Origin: CAWBXL01 sp963837365
GTDB lineage: Bacteria; Acidobacteriota; Terriglobia; Terriglobales; Acidobacteriaceae
Assembly: GCA_963837365.1 (NCBI GenBank)
Contig: CAWIMW010000003.1
Span: forward strand, 744,001-808,000
DNA length: 64,000 nucleotides
Direction of reading: 5' to 3'
The position numbers were made by a program, and so were the translations under genes. Shown piece by piece: positions 18,079 through 27,263 of the stretch (position 1 is its first letter; each line of letters begins with the position of its first letter). The notes under the pieces are model-generated. The model was not told the DNA's origin and did no database searches. It saw only the letters and a program-made list of their open reading frames with translations.

Positions 18079-18108
18079 TTCCAGATCTCAGTTCCTGGTT
18101 CTCAGTTC

Positions 18109-19590
18109 TCAGTACCAGCCGATTGGTTGTTCGCTTAGATTAATGTGCACTTGCTTGGTTTCCAGATACTCTTCAATTCCCCACGGCCCAAGCTCGCGTC
18201 CGAAACCGGATTGCTTGTAGCCTCCCCAGGGAGCTTCCACATAGGTCGGCTGCATGTGATTGACCCAGACGATGCCCGCTCGCAAGGATTTCACGACACG
18301 GAACGCTTTGAAGATATCGCGCGTCCAGACGGCTGCTGCCAGGCCGTAGGGAGAATCGTTGGCAATTTTGAGTGCGTCTTTTTCATCTTCAAATGGAATG
18401 ACGGCCGCAACCGGTCCGAAGATTTCTTCACGGGCAATGCGGGCGTTGTTGTCTACGTCATAGAAGATAGTTGGTTCCACGTAGTAGCCTTTTGCGAATT
18501 GCTCCGCTCGCCCTCCGCCGATGGCGAGTTTCGCTTCCTTCTTGCCGATTGACTGATAGGACAGCACACGGTCAAACTGATCTTTGCTGACCAGCGGGCC
18601 CATTTTGGTTGCGCGATCAAGCGGAGCGCCCAGTTTTACTTTCTTTGCTTTCTCGGTCATTGCCTCTACAAACTTCTTGTAGATCTGCGTCTGCACGAGG
18701 ATGCGGCTTCCGGCAGAACAGACTTCCCCTTGATTGATGAATACACCAAACAGTGCGCCGTCAATGGCCGCCTCAAAATCTGCATCGGCAAAAAAGATGT
18801 TGGGGGATTTCCCGCCGAGTTCCAGAGTGACTCTCTTCACCGTGTCGGCGGCCTGCTTGACGATGATTTTCCCCACCGACGCGCTACCGGTAAAGGCGAT
18901 CTTGTTGACATCGGGATGCTGAACTAGCGGTGCTCCACACGTCTCTCCGAAACCGGTAATGACGTTGACCACTCCGGGCGGCAATCCGACTTCCGTCAGC
19001 CACTTGGCCAACTCAAGTGCAGTCAATGGCGTCTGCTCAGCAGGTTTCAGTACGCAGGTACAGCCGGCCGCCAGCGCCGGCGCCAGCTTCCACGCCGCCA
19101 TCAACAACGGGTAGTTCCACGGAATAATCTGCCCCGCCACGCCGATCGGTTCCTTGAGCGTCAGGCTCATGGCATTGTCGGGGACTGGATTTACATACCC
19201 CACGACCTTGGTTGCCAGCCCACCGTAGTATTCAAAACAGGTCGCGACGTCGTTGATGTCGTATTCCGCTTCCACAATCGGTTTGCCGGTGTTGCGGCAC
19301 TCAAGCTCAGCCAACATGGGAAGGTTCTGGCGGACCTTTTCGGAGAGCCGGAATAAGATGCGTCCACGCTCCTGGGCAGTTGTGCATGTCCAGGCGCTAT
19401 CTTCGAAAGCTGCCTTGGCCGCGGCGACGGCGCGATCCACATCCTCAGCGCCGGCCTCGGGGACCTGGGCGATTACTTCTTCGGTCGAGGGATCGTAAAC
19501 GGGAAAGGTTTTGTGCGATTTGCTGTCTACCCACTCGCCATTGATGTACATCTGATATGTGCGCACGTCGGTTTTAATTCCACTCGGCAT
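18109..19590 (-). CDS. NAD(P)-dependent aldehyde dehydrogenase, aminoaldehyde/betaine-aldehyde type
   Basis: A 493-residue ALDH with the core motifs PWNYPLLMAAWKLAPALAAG, FTGSASVGK, the catalytic Glu in LELGGKSPNI and the catalytic Cys in NQGEVCSAGSRI. The sequence resembles betaine-aldehyde and gamma-aminobutyraldehyde dehydrogenases more than succinate-semialdehyde enzymes. It follows an APC permease gene by 9 bp and precedes gabT by 30 bp. From this context I infer that it oxidises an omega-aminoaldehyde (for example 4-aminobutanal) to the amino acid used by the aminotransferase. The substrate is inferred, not shown. Confidence 0.88.
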   Translation of the reverse strand: MPSGIKTDVRTYQMYINGEWVDSKSHKTFPVYDPSTEEVIAQVPEAGAEDVDRAVAAAKAAFEDSAWTCTTAQERGRILFRLSEKVRQNLPMLAELECRNTGKPIVEAEYDINDVATCFEYYGGLATKVVGYVNPVPDNAMSLTLKEPIGVAGQIIPWNYPLLMAAWKLAPALAAGCTCVLKPAEQTPLTALELAKWLTEVGLPPGVVNVITGFGETCGAPLVQHPDVNKIAFTGSASVGKIIVKQAADTVKRVTLELGGKSPNIFFADADFEAAIDGALFGVFINQGEVCSAGSRILVQTQIYKKFVEAMTEKAKKVKLGAPLDRATKMGPLVSKDQFDRVLSYQSIGKKEAKLAIGGGRAEQFAKGYYVEPTIFYDVDNNARIAREEIFGPVAAVIPFEDEKDALKIANDSPYGLAAAVWTRDIFKAFRVVKSLRAGIVWVNHMQPTYVEAPWGGYKQSGFGRELGPWGIEEYLETKQVHINLSEQPIGWY

Positions 19591-19599
19591 GAAAATCTC

Positions 19600-21099
19600 C
19601 TAAGACTCGATCTGCGCGCTTACTGCCGAGGCGGCTGTCACCACCCGAGCTGCTTTGTGGCGGCCGTATACAAAGAAGAAAAATGCAGCCAGTCCAACAA
19701 AGAATAGCGTACCGCCGAACATCCAGATTTCGTACGACCATAGCGACGTAATTTGTTGCGCCGGGAAAAATACCAAAACAATTCCCAGAATTGTTGTCAC
19801 CAAGCCGCTGACACCTGAAAACACCAGGGTTGGTTTGCTGTAATAACCCTTCGAACCATCGAAGGCCAGTTTAATCAGTGCCCCGAACATGTAGAGAAAT
19901 GGGACTAGCTGGAGCACGACAGCCAAAGACAACATTTTCTGGAATGTTTCCTGTACTCCACCCGGCGTGAGCAAAAGACTCACAGGAAGATACACGAAGG
20001 CCACAACTTTGTTCCAGAGCCACCATCCATCAAAGTTGATAACGATTAGAAGGATCGAAACGACAGCGTGAACGATTAGAGCACCGTAGGGTGTTCGATA
20101 GCGGGGATGAACGCGCGCCATCCATGACGGCATGTAGGAATCAAGACCGGCGACAAATGGAATGCGGGCAGAACCTCCCAGCCACGCCGAACCGATTCCA
20201 GCAATGGAAAAACTAAGTAACAGTGCGAACGGGGCAATCATCCAGCCGACGCCGACTCGTTCCGCCATATGCCCGACCGCTTGCACGATTCCCTGCAACA
20301 CATTGATCTGATCTTTGCTGACGGCAACCAGCAAGGTCAGGGTTGCTCCGATGTAAAGCAGCCCGGAGAGCACTCCACCCCACACCACAGCACCCGGCAG
20401 AGTCTTCTTTGGATCCTGGATCTCGTCTCCCATGACGGAGGCCAGTTCCAAGCCGACCAGTCCAAAACAAATCACGCCAAAGGAATTAAGTACGAAGCGC
20501 GGATTTGCAGGAATGCGGAAATCAGCAGTAGTCACTGTCGTGCCAAATCGCAGCCAAACTACAAATCCCAAGCCAATCAAAGCCGCAGCGGCGATTCCAG
20601 TACCAATACCGCCAAGGTTGTTGATCCACTTCCCCACCCCAAGGCCCACAATATTCAAGACAACCAGCACCAACAACAGTGCCAGCGACATGGTCAGTGC
20701 AAACACTTTGTTGTCGGCCAAAGCGTGATGGCTCGGCCCCAGCACAAATACCGATACGCCGACGAAGTACAGCATCACCGTCGGCACGTAGAGCATGTTG
20801 TTGGTCCAGTAGCACCAACCGGAGAGGAATCCGTGGAAGTCGCCGAACACTTCTTTAGCCCAGAGGTAGACCCCGCCTTCGCCGGGATAGCGATGTGCTA
20901 ACTCGATTACAGCGATGCCTTGCGGCCAAAAGAACAGCACGAGAGAGATCAACCACAGCCAGACAGTGACTCCGCCGTTGGCGGCGATGCTGGGGACTAC
21001 ATTGAGGTTGAAGATTGCTACCACGAACAGCAACACCAGATCGCGGCGCCCGAGGACGCGTTTGAGGTCGGGTTGGTGTTGGTTCGCGCTGTCCGACAA
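19600..21099 (-). CDS. APC-family amino acid/polyamine permease
   Basis: A 499-residue integral membrane protein with about 12 hydrophobic segments. The first segment region carries NVVPSIAANGGVTVWLW, followed by IELAHRYPGEGGVYLWAK, which matches the amino acid-polyamine-organocation (APC) superfamily. Such carriers bring in amino acids, GABA or polyamines with H+ or by exchange. It lies between the HemL-like gene (55 bp) and the aldehyde dehydrogenase gene (9 bp), which makes it the inner-membrane carrier of that operon. In this locus it may take up GABA, putrescine or a related amine, in parallel with the PotABCD system on the other strand. Confidence 0.9.
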   Translation of the reverse strand: MSDSANQHQPDLKRVLGRRDLVLLFVVAIFNLNVVPSIAANGGVTVWLWLISLVLFFWPQGIAVIELAHRYPGEGGVYLWAKEVFGDFHGFLSGWCYWTNNMLYVPTVMLYFVGVSVFVLGPSHHALADNKVFALTMSLALLLVLVVLNIVGLGVGKWINNLGGIGTGIAAAALIGLGFVVWLRFGTTVTTADFRIPANPRFVLNSFGVICFGLVGLELASVMGDEIQDPKKTLPGAVVWGGVLSGLLYIGATLTLLVAVSKDQINVLQGIVQAVGHMAERVGVGWMIAPFALLLSFSIAGIGSAWLGGSARIPFVAGLDSYMPSWMARVHPRYRTPYGALIVHAVVSILLIVINFDGWWLWNKVVAFVYLPVSLLLTPGGVQETFQKMLSLAVVLQLVPFLYMFGALIKLAFDGSKGYYSKPTLVFSGVSGLVTTILGIVLVFFPAQQITSLWSYEIWMFGGTLFFVGLAAFFFFVYGRHKAARVVTAASAVSAQIES

Positions 21100-21125
21100 T
21101 TAAGCCTCGAAACTGAGGTGGGGAC

Positions 21126-21144
21126 GGGCGGGGACAGCCCGCCC
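21126..21144. repeat. GC-rich palindrome in the gap before the permease gene
   Basis: GGGCGGG (21126-21132) pairs with CCCGCCC (21138-21144) around GACAG. It lies between the HemL-like and APC genes and belongs to the class of short GC-rich hairpins also seen at 30075-30164. It could stabilise or attenuate the operon mRNA. Confidence 0.5.
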
Positions 21145-21154
21145 CTCCATCACT

Positions 21155-22525
21155 CTAGTGTGTTGCAACTGACATACGCTCCTGTTGAGCAGCCGCCAGC
21201 GCCGGTGCAACATCATCAAATGCCGCCAGATGATCGGCAATGTCTTTCTCAGTGTGCTGCACAGAAATCGTCCATTGCTCATCCCACCAGTAGGGTTGTG
21301 CCATCACGCCGCGGTTCACCATGCTGAACCAGTAGTGACGCCACAGGTCGGTATCAATGATCGTCCAATCGCGGTAGTTTACGATTTCCTTGGGGAACAG
21401 CATCAGCGCCCCATTGGCCCCGGCGCTGGCAATGTAGGCCTGCAACCCGGTCCTCGCGATGGTCTTGCGATAGCCTTCTACCAACTTATTGCTCAGTTTT
21501 TCCACGTGAGTGTAGTTGCTGCGCGTCAGCACTTCGCGGAATGTCGCGAGGCCGGCGGCCATCGAGACCGGATTGGTGTTGTACGTTCCGCCGTGAAAGA
21601 CCTTGTGCTGAGAAATCAAATCCATCACCGATCTACTCGTCCCGAACGCCGCCAGCGGAAACCCGCCGCCAATGGACTTTGCCAGGCAAATCATGTCCGG
21701 CTTGACGTTGAAATATTCCGACGCTCCGCCCCATCCCAGTTTGGCCCCGGTCTTCACCTCGTCAAAAATGAGCAGTGTCCCTTCGCGGGTACAAATCTCT
21801 CGTAGCCCTTCCAGGAATCCGGGCTGCGGCAGACAGACTCCAACATTCATCATGATCGGCTCGAGAATGATTGCGGCAATTTCGCCGGGATTTTCCTTGA
21901 ACCGGCGCTCCACAGTTCCCAGATCATTGAAGGTGGCAATGGGAACATTCGCCACGCTTGCTTTGGGGACTCCGAGTCCTCCTGGAACGGAGACCGGATT
22001 GCTGATATCACCGAACTCCGGCGCGTGCGGTTTCACGCTGACCAGCGCCGAGTCATGTAGCCCGTGATATCCACCTTCAAACTTGATGATCTTGTCGCGC
22101 CCGGTGGCGGCACGGGCAAGACGGATCGCGTGCATGGTAGCTTCCGTGCCAGACGATCCAAAACGGCACATCTCGATGGGAAAGCGGGCGCAAATTTCTT
22201 CCGCCAATTCCCACTCCATGTTGTGCGGCATTCCGAACATAGTGCCGGTGCTCAAGCGCTTTTCAACCGCTTTCATCACCGCAGGGTGGCAATGCCCTGC
22301 CATGACGGCGCCGAAACAAAGGTTGTGATCGATATATTCGTTGCCATCCAGATCACGAAAGCGGCCCGCGTTCCCTTCCTCGACAAAAATCGGATAAGGA
22401 TCGTAGGCGCGGTAATTGCTGGCAACTCCCAGCGGAATGCGCTTTAAGTTTTTTTTGTGCGCCTCCGCCGACTTGGGCGTGCGCTTTTCAAACGTGGCGA
22501 GTTCTTTCTGTAATTCGGGGTACAT
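21155..22525 (-). CDS. HemL-like class III aminotransferase
   Basis: About 456 residues. I use the ATG at 22525, preceded by GGAG seven bases upstream; the frame is open to 22624. Motifs are GSSGTEATMHAIRLARAATG, KFEGGYHGLHD, FDEVKTGAKLG and the PLP Lys in CLAKSIGGGFPLAAFG. This closely resembles glutamate-1-semialdehyde 2,1-aminomutase, but the position in a catabolic operon with TonB, APC, ALDH and GabT-type genes argues against a haem role. I infer an aminotransferase for an amine or amino acid, substrate unknown. A true hemL should lie near other tetrapyrrole genes and carry the shorter HemL length (about 430). Confidence 0.85.
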   Translation of the reverse strand: MYPELQKELATFEKRTPKSAEAHKKNLKRIPLGVASNYRAYDPYPIFVEEGNAGRFRDLDGNEYIDHNLCFGAVMAGHCHPAVMKAVEKRLSTGTMFGMPHNMEWELAEEICARFPIEMCRFGSSGTEATMHAIRLARAATGRDKIIKFEGGYHGLHDSALVSVKPHAPEFGDISNPVSVPGGLGVPKASVANVPIATFNDLGTVERRFKENPGEIAAIILEPIMMNVGVCLPQPGFLEGLREICTREGTLLIFDEVKTGAKLGWGGASEYFNVKPDMICLAKSIGGGFPLAAFGTSRSVMDLISQHKVFHGGTYNTNPVSMAAGLATFREVLTRSNYTHVEKLSNKLVEGYRKTIARTGLQAYIASAGANGALMLFPKEIVNYRDWTIIDTDLWRHYWFSMVNRGVMAQPYWWDEQWTISVQHTEKDIADHLAAFDDVAPALAAAQQERMSVATH

Positions 22526-22624
22526 CGAGGTCTCCAGAAGGCTCAAGCCGGAATGTCCGGCCATTAGGATGCCCGGGCGGAGCGAACCACCCTGGGCTTG
22601 GACAAATCTATTGTACCGTTCCAA

Positions 22625-25600
22625 TCAGAAGTAAAACTTTAGCGCAAACTGTATCTGACGCGGCGCCTTGGCGCGCAGAATCCGCCCAAAGTCTGATCCG
22701 TCCGTGATGTTGCCATCCGGATTGTCAAACTGCGTGTGATTAAGCAGATTGAAAATCTCTGTACGAAATTCGAATCGCCGGTTCTCGGTCAGACTAAACA
22801 CCTTGTGCAAGGCGAAGTCGAAGTTATTGATCGGCGGCCCGCAGCAGTAGGTCCGACGGGCATTGCCGATGCGCCCGAAGGTGTTGTCTTCGGAGAATGC
22901 TCCACTATTGAAATAAAAGACGCCATCCGAATTCACGGTCTTGCTGGACTTGAACGGTGCCACCTGGTCTGGCTCGCCGGGATATTCAAAAAACGCACTG
23001 TACATCAGTTCGTTGTCGGACGACGACGTGATGCGAACCGGGAAACCGGTCTGGTAAGTGAAGATGCCGGACAGGTCCCATCCGCTGGCAATTGCACCCT
23101 TGGCGCCAGAATACTTTGGAATCGGAAGCTGCCACACGTAGCTCAGGACGAACCGATGCCGTGCATCGAACTGGGACAGCGAATACGTGCCGCCAAAGTT
23201 GAGCGGGTTTAACTCGCCCTCGAAGCTGGACGCGAGGTCGAAAGACTTGCTCCAGGTATAAGCAACCTGCGCCTGCAACCCGTGCGAGAAGCGCTTTTCC
23301 AGCGAGGCCTGCAAGGAGTTGTAGTTGGAATTGGCGATCGTGTCTTCCGCGAAAATACTCGAGAACACCGGCGTTCCGTCGGCAGGGCACCCTGCTCCCG
23401 TAGTGGGTTCGCACTGCGGGGAGGAATATTTCCGAGTTCCAACCAGAGTGATATCGGTCGGGTTGGGGCCAGTGACACTGGGCACGGAGCCATAGGGCAG
23501 GTGCAGGGTCATGCCATTAGGTATTTCGCCAGCCGGAATGAAGAACGAACTGTCCGCGTAGAACTGGCCGCAGTCGATGTCCGCATCACCCGTCGCGGTC
23601 GAGATATCGTGCAGATCCACACAGGTCTGTGGGTTGCCGTAGTTGACATCGTGGCTAGCCAGCAGGCGGTGGCCCTGCGAACCAACATAGCCGATCTGAA
23701 AAACCAAATCTCTGGCCAATTCCTGTTGAATGTTGAAATTGTATTGGACAGAATATTGCGTACGCAGGTGCGGCTGGAACTGTCCGTACAAGAGCAGAGG
23801 ACGGAATTTTTGCCAGTCCGGATCTTGACCTTTGGGAGGGTTAATAATTCCATCGAAGGGATTGGGCTTCACCGTGCCGTCCTGCTGCAAATACGGCGTA
23901 TTGAAAAGTGGAGCATTGATGATGTTGCTGCCGCCGAAGGGCGGTTCGGCGCTGAATTGCTCCAGCACCAGTTGTTCCATGGGGTTGTAGAACATCCCCC
24001 AGCCGGCGCGAATGCTGGTTTTGCCGGAGCCAAATGGGCTCCACGCTATGCCGATGCGCGGCGCGAAAGTCTTGTAATAGGTGGTGGTCAAGCCCGCAGG
24101 AACGCCGGGATCACCCGGCACAACCAACCCCGTGGGGCAGTTCTCAGGCAGCGTGTTGGTGCATGGATAAGTCTGACTGGTTTGCCCCGGACGGAAACTC
24201 TGTACGTGTCCACTGACGTCCGTGAGCGGAGTGAACAACTCCCACCGCAATCCATAGTTCAGCGTCAGGTTCTTTTTGACCTTCCAGCTGTCCTGTGCGA
24301 ACACTGCGAAAATTGTGCTGCGGACCTTTTCTACCTGCGCCGAACCCTGGCTGAAACTGTCAGGCATGCCCAACAGGTAGTTGGGCATCAGGTCATCACT
24401 GACGACATCGTTGGCATTTCCACCGTAGTAACTGTAGAGGCCGTTAACGTTGTAATAGAGTGTCTGATCGAAAAGTTGACGGCGGACATCTCCACCAAAC
24501 TTCCAGGTGTGCGTACCTTTGACCCAGCTAAGGTTGTCCGTCCACTGATAGGTATTGCCGGTTTGCGGTATTTCGCCTTCGAAGTTATTCCCGTAAGAAA
24601 ATAATCCAGAGACATCTACAAAAGGCACACCCTCGCGACCTGCTCCAAGGCCGGGGTGAATGCCGGTCGGGTTACCCGGGGCTCCATCGTTAAAGCAGGC
24701 ATCCGGCCCAATTGCACTGCTACAGGAATCTTGTACAAGGTGGGTGCTTTGCGGATGCAAGAAGGAACCTTGCGACTCACGGAAATATGTAAAGTGGGCC
24801 TCGTTGACCAGATTGTTGGTAAGGGTCCAGTTGTGGGTGAAATTCAACTGTTGATAGCGCTCCAGCGTACCTGCACCGAAACCCAGGGTGGTGGCGCCGC
24901 CTGCCTGAAAACGCGAATAGGGATCGAACAGGTTGCTGTCGTTGAAGTAATAGTAGGCGGACAAATTCTGGCTGCTGTTGAGACGATGGTCGAGCTTGAC
25001 GGTAAATTGATCGGTACGGTCTTTGTGGATACCCGCCACGGTCTGGAAGGTGCTGTCCCCACGGTTTCCAAGGGGGACGAACTGATTCATCAAGTCAACC
25101 GACGTCGCGTCCATGCAGGCGGTTGGAATGATGTTGCCCGGGAACAGATCGGAGTAAAGCGTATCTGTTGCGATCGTCGTGCCCGCGGCCGCTTGGCAAC
25201 CAGGTCGCGCCAGTAAAGTGTCTACCATCGTTTGGTCCGTCAACGTCCCGGCGAACGTACTCTGGCCGGAAAAATCTCCGGCACGCTCGGCCGCGGTCGG
25301 CACGGTTATGGCATCGGAGGAAATGCCCTGCCGAATCCGGCGACCTTCATACGAAGTAAAGAAGAAGGTCCGGTCTTGCTTAATGGGTCCGCCAAAAGTA
25401 CCGCCGAACTGGTTCTGCTTGAAGTCCGGCTTTTCGCTGTCGAAAAACCCGCTGGAGTTCAGCACCTTGTTGCGGAAGAACTCATAAACATTCCCGTGAA
25501 ATGCGTTAGTGCCGGACTTGGTGATCACGTTCACCACCGCGCCGGAGTTCCGCCCATATTCGGCGTCGAAAGTGTTAGTCAGCACGCGGAATTCTTCAAT

Positions 25601-26260
25601 CGAGTCCGGCGTCGGCTGCACTGCGGGAAGGTTGGCAAACTGATCGTTGGCGTCGCCGCCGTTTACGCTGAAGTTGTTGGAGCGGCCACGGCCACCATTG
25701 ACCGAGACCACGCCGGCATTATTGCTGCCGTAGAAAAGGTCCGATCCGGTTTGTGACTGGACTCCGGGCTGCAATTGCAACAACTGATAAGTATCGCGGG
25801 AATTCAAAGGGAGCTGCGAAACCGCGCGTGAATTCACCACCGCGCCCATCTGCGTACTGGTGGTTTCGACCAGGGGCGCTTCCGAAGTTACTTCGACAAC
25901 TTCCTGGGCAGCGCCGACCTGCATGGTGGTATTCAGCGTCACCACCTGATTCACTTCCACGATCACATTTTTTTGTATGTTCTTCTTGAAGCCGGCCAAC
26001 TCAAATTCCACCCGGTAGGTGCCGGGCGGCACCTCGACGAACACGAAGTCGCCGTTCGCATCGCACATTAGATCGCGGGTGACGTTGGTCGCCTGGTTGG
26101 TAAGCGTAATCTTTACGCCGCTCAATACGGCGCCGCTTGGATCAGCAACCTGGCCAAGAATTCTGCCTCCGGTGCTTTGAGCAAGAGCGATGACGGAAGC
26201 GAACAAACAAAAGAAGACAACTGACCAGCGGGCCGCCCGGGGGGCTGTGAATGACGGCAT
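22625..26260 (-). CDS. TonB-dependent receptor with carboxypeptidase-regulatory-like plug
   Basis: About 1211 residues. The start is at the ATG at 26260 (GGAGG eight bases upstream), which opens a signal peptide ending SVIALAQ; the frame is open to 26350. Residues about 25-110 form a CarboxypepD-reg-like fold (GRILGQVADPSGAVLSGVKI). The plug follows (MGAVVNSRAVSQLPLNSRD), with a VNVITKSGTNAFHG block, then a long beta-barrel ending in an aromatic C-terminus, KFYF. This Oar-like type is greatly expanded in Acidobacteriota and usually takes up oligomers or conjugated substrates across the outer membrane. It is the first gene of the minus-strand operon, so the substrate is probably an amine conjugate or peptide that feeds the downstream enzymes. 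Confidence 0.92.
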   Translation of the reverse strand: MPSFTAPRAARWSVVFFCLFASVIALAQSTGGRILGQVADPSGAVLSGVKITLTNQATNVTRDLMCDANGDFVFVEVPPGTYRVEFELAGFKKNIQKNVIVEVNQVVTLNTTMQVGAAQEVVEVTSEAPLVETTSTQMGAVVNSRAVSQLPLNSRDTYQLLQLQPGVQSQTGSDLFYGSNNAGVVSVNGGRGRSNNFSVNGGDANDQFANLPAVQPTPDSIEEFRVLTNTFDAEYGRNSGAVVNVITKSGTNAFHGNVYEFFRNKVLNSSGFFDSEKPDFKQNQFGGTFGGPIKQDRTFFFTSYEGRRIRQGISSDAITVPTAAERAGDFSGQSTFAGTLTDQTMVDTLLARPGCQAAAGTTIATDTLYSDLFPGNIIPTACMDATSVDLMNQFVPLGNRGDSTFQTVAGIHKDRTDQFTVKLDHRLNSSQNLSAYYYFNDSNLFDPYSRFQAGGATTLGFGAGTLERYQQLNFTHNWTLTNNLVNEAHFTYFRESQGSFLHPQSTHLVQDSCSSAIGPDACFNDGAPGNPTGIHPGLGAGREGVPFVDVSGLFSYGNNFEGEIPQTGNTYQWTDNLSWVKGTHTWKFGGDVRRQLFDQTLYYNVNGLYSYYGGNANDVVSDDLMPNYLLGMPDSFSQGSAQVEKVRSTIFAVFAQDSWKVKKNLTLNYGLRWELFTPLTDVSGHVQSFRPGQTSQTYPCTNTLPENCPTGLVVPGDPGVPAGLTTTYYKTFAPRIGIAWSPFGSGKTSIRAGWGMFYNPMEQLVLEQFSAEPPFGGSNIINAPLFNTPYLQQDGTVKPNPFDGIINPPKGQDPDWQKFRPLLLYGQFQPHLRTQYSVQYNFNIQQELARDLVFQIGYVGSQGHRLLASHDVNYGNPQTCVDLHDISTATGDADIDCGQFYADSSFFIPAGEIPNGMTLHLPYGSVPSVTGPNPTDITLVGTRKYSSPQCEPTTGAGCPADGTPVFSSIFAEDTIANSNYNSLQASLEKRFSHGLQAQVAYTWSKSFDLASSFEGELNPLNFGGTYSLSQFDARHRFVLSYVWQLPIPKYSGAKGAIASGWDLSGIFTYQTGFPVRITSSSDNELMYSAFFEYPGEPDQVAPFKSSKTVNSDGVFYFNSGAFSEDNTFGRIGNARRTYCCGPPINNFDFALHKVFSLTENRRFEFRTEIFNLLNHTQFDNPDGNITDGSDFGRILRAKAPRQIQFALKFYF

Positions 26261-26314
26261 GGCGTGACCTCCGATTGTGCAGGTGAAAAAGTTTCTAAAG
26301 TCTGAAAACTGTGT

Positions 26315-26354
26315 CTTGCGCAAGTAGCCAACCTTGCTATAATCCCGCAAGGTT
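26315..26354 (+). promoter_or_regulatory. Sigma70 promoter and operator dyads of the regulator gene
   Basis: TTGCGC (26316-26321), 16 bp, then TATAAT (26338-26343) forms a strong promoter facing the regulator gene. The palindrome CTTGCGCAAG (26315-26324) covers the -35 box. The dyad AACCTTGC (26330-26337) / GCAAGGTT (26347-26354) brackets the -10 box. Both share the half-site CTTGC/GCAAG, which suggests that one protein binds both sites, most simply the MerR+XRE+cupin regulator itself. Confidence 0.7.
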
Positions 26355-26379
26355 AGAGAAGCCCTGTTCAGGCTGTCAA
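26350..26379 (-). promoter_or_regulatory. Promoter of the TonB-led operon, overlapping the dyad
   Basis: On the minus strand a consensus TTGACA (26379-26374) is followed after 18 bp by TAACCT (26355-26350), a weak -10. This -10 lies in the right arm of the 26330-26354 dyad, so a protein bound there would cover both divergent promoters. A further imperfect dyad, GGGGAAAA / TTTTCTCCCC, sits at 26380-26400. Confidence 0.55.
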
Positions 26380-26437
26380 GGGGAAAATACTTTTCTCCCC
26401 TATAAACAAAATTTAATCAGCCATGTGATCGCCAGTC

Positions 26438-27235
26438 ATGAACCAAGCGGCAAAACCGTATCTGAAGATAGGAGACGTTGCCCGTCTGGTAGGTGTTTCT
26501 CCTTCTGTAATACGCACTTGGGAGGGCCTCGGACTTACACGTCCGCAGCGCACGGCCAGTAAATATCGGCTTTACAGTCCGGATGATGTAAAGGTTCTTA
26601 AGCGCGCCCGCTTTCTGCGGCGGGTGCGGGGGCTGAACGCGCCGGCTATCGTACACATGCTGAAGAAAGATGGGCTGGTACGGGCACGCCCGTCTCGGAA
26701 GGCCAACACGATTGGCGCCCGCCTCCGAGAGCTTCGCGTAAGGCGGGGACTATCGCTGGCACAGGTTGCTACATCAGTGGATATTTCGGTTGGATTTCTC
26801 AGTGCCCTGGAGCGCTCGCACATGAGCGCGTCGGTGGGGACTTTGCGCAAACTAGCGCGATTTTACAAAACAAATATTCTGGATTTCTTCGGCCCCAGCG
26901 AATCCAAAAGCCCGCTGGTCTCTCCGGAGAATCGCAAGGTACTGGAGGCCGGTCCGGGCGTGCGCATGGAGCTGCTGGCCTGGGGAAATACTGTGATGGA
27001 GCCGCATTTGTTTCGCATCTCTCCTCGCGCCGGCAGTGGTGAATCTTACACGCACGAGGGAGAGGAATTCTTGTACGTGCTGCAAGGTGAGCTGATAATT
27101 TCCGTGGAAGACGATGAATACCGCCTGAAGACCGGCGACAGCTTTTATTTTGAGAGTTCAACCCGACATCGCTGGAGAAACCCGGGCACAAAGGAAACTT
27201 GTGTGCTCTGGATCAATACTCCGCCGACCTTCTGA
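26438..27235 (+). CDS. Three-domain regulator: MerR-like HTH + XRE HTH + cupin
   Basis: A 265-residue protein with three modules in order. Residues about 9-75 are a MerR-type winged helix (KIGDVARLVGVSPSVIRTWE then RLYSPDDVKVL). Residues about 88-145 are a lambda-repressor/XRE HTH (LRELRVRRGLSLAQVATSVD). Residues about 185-260 are a cupin_2 sensor (HEGEEFLYVLQGELII, TGDSFYFESSTRHRW). XRE-cupin proteins such as PuuR commonly control polyamine and amine catabolism; an added MerR domain is less common. It sits at the hinge of two divergent operons and is followed by the amidohydrolase gene. I infer that it controls both directions through the dyads at 26315-26354, with the cupin binding an amine or a metabolite. 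Confidence 0.9.
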   Translation: MNQAAKPYLKIGDVARLVGVSPSVIRTWEGLGLTRPQRTASKYRLYSPDDVKVLKRARFLRRVRGLNAPAIVHMLKKDGLVRARPSRKANTIGARLRELRVRRGLSLAQVATSVDISVGFLSALERSHMSASVGTLRKLARFYKTNILDFFGPSESKSPLVSPENRKVLEAGPGVRMELLAWGNTVMEPHLFRISPRAGSGESYTHEGEEFLYVLQGELIISVEDDEYRLKTGDSFYFESSTRHRWRNPGTKETCVLWINTPPTF

Positions 27236-27263
27236 GGAACTCTGGAATGCTGGGTACCAACCA

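Noticed and set aside
20269..20901. 210-residue plus-strand open frame
   Set aside because: Antisense to the APC permease; rich in His, Gln and Ser, as expected for the complement of membrane-span codons.
21155..22525. Calling this gene hemL
   Set aside because: The motifs fit HemL-like enzymes, but the operon has no haem gene and several amine-catabolism genes, so I did not give the symbol.
23282..24604. 440-residue plus-strand open frame
   Set aside because: It lies antisense inside the TonB receptor gene, whose protein has clear motifs throughout. The antisense product shows no domain or signal and has the low-quality look of a frame shadow.
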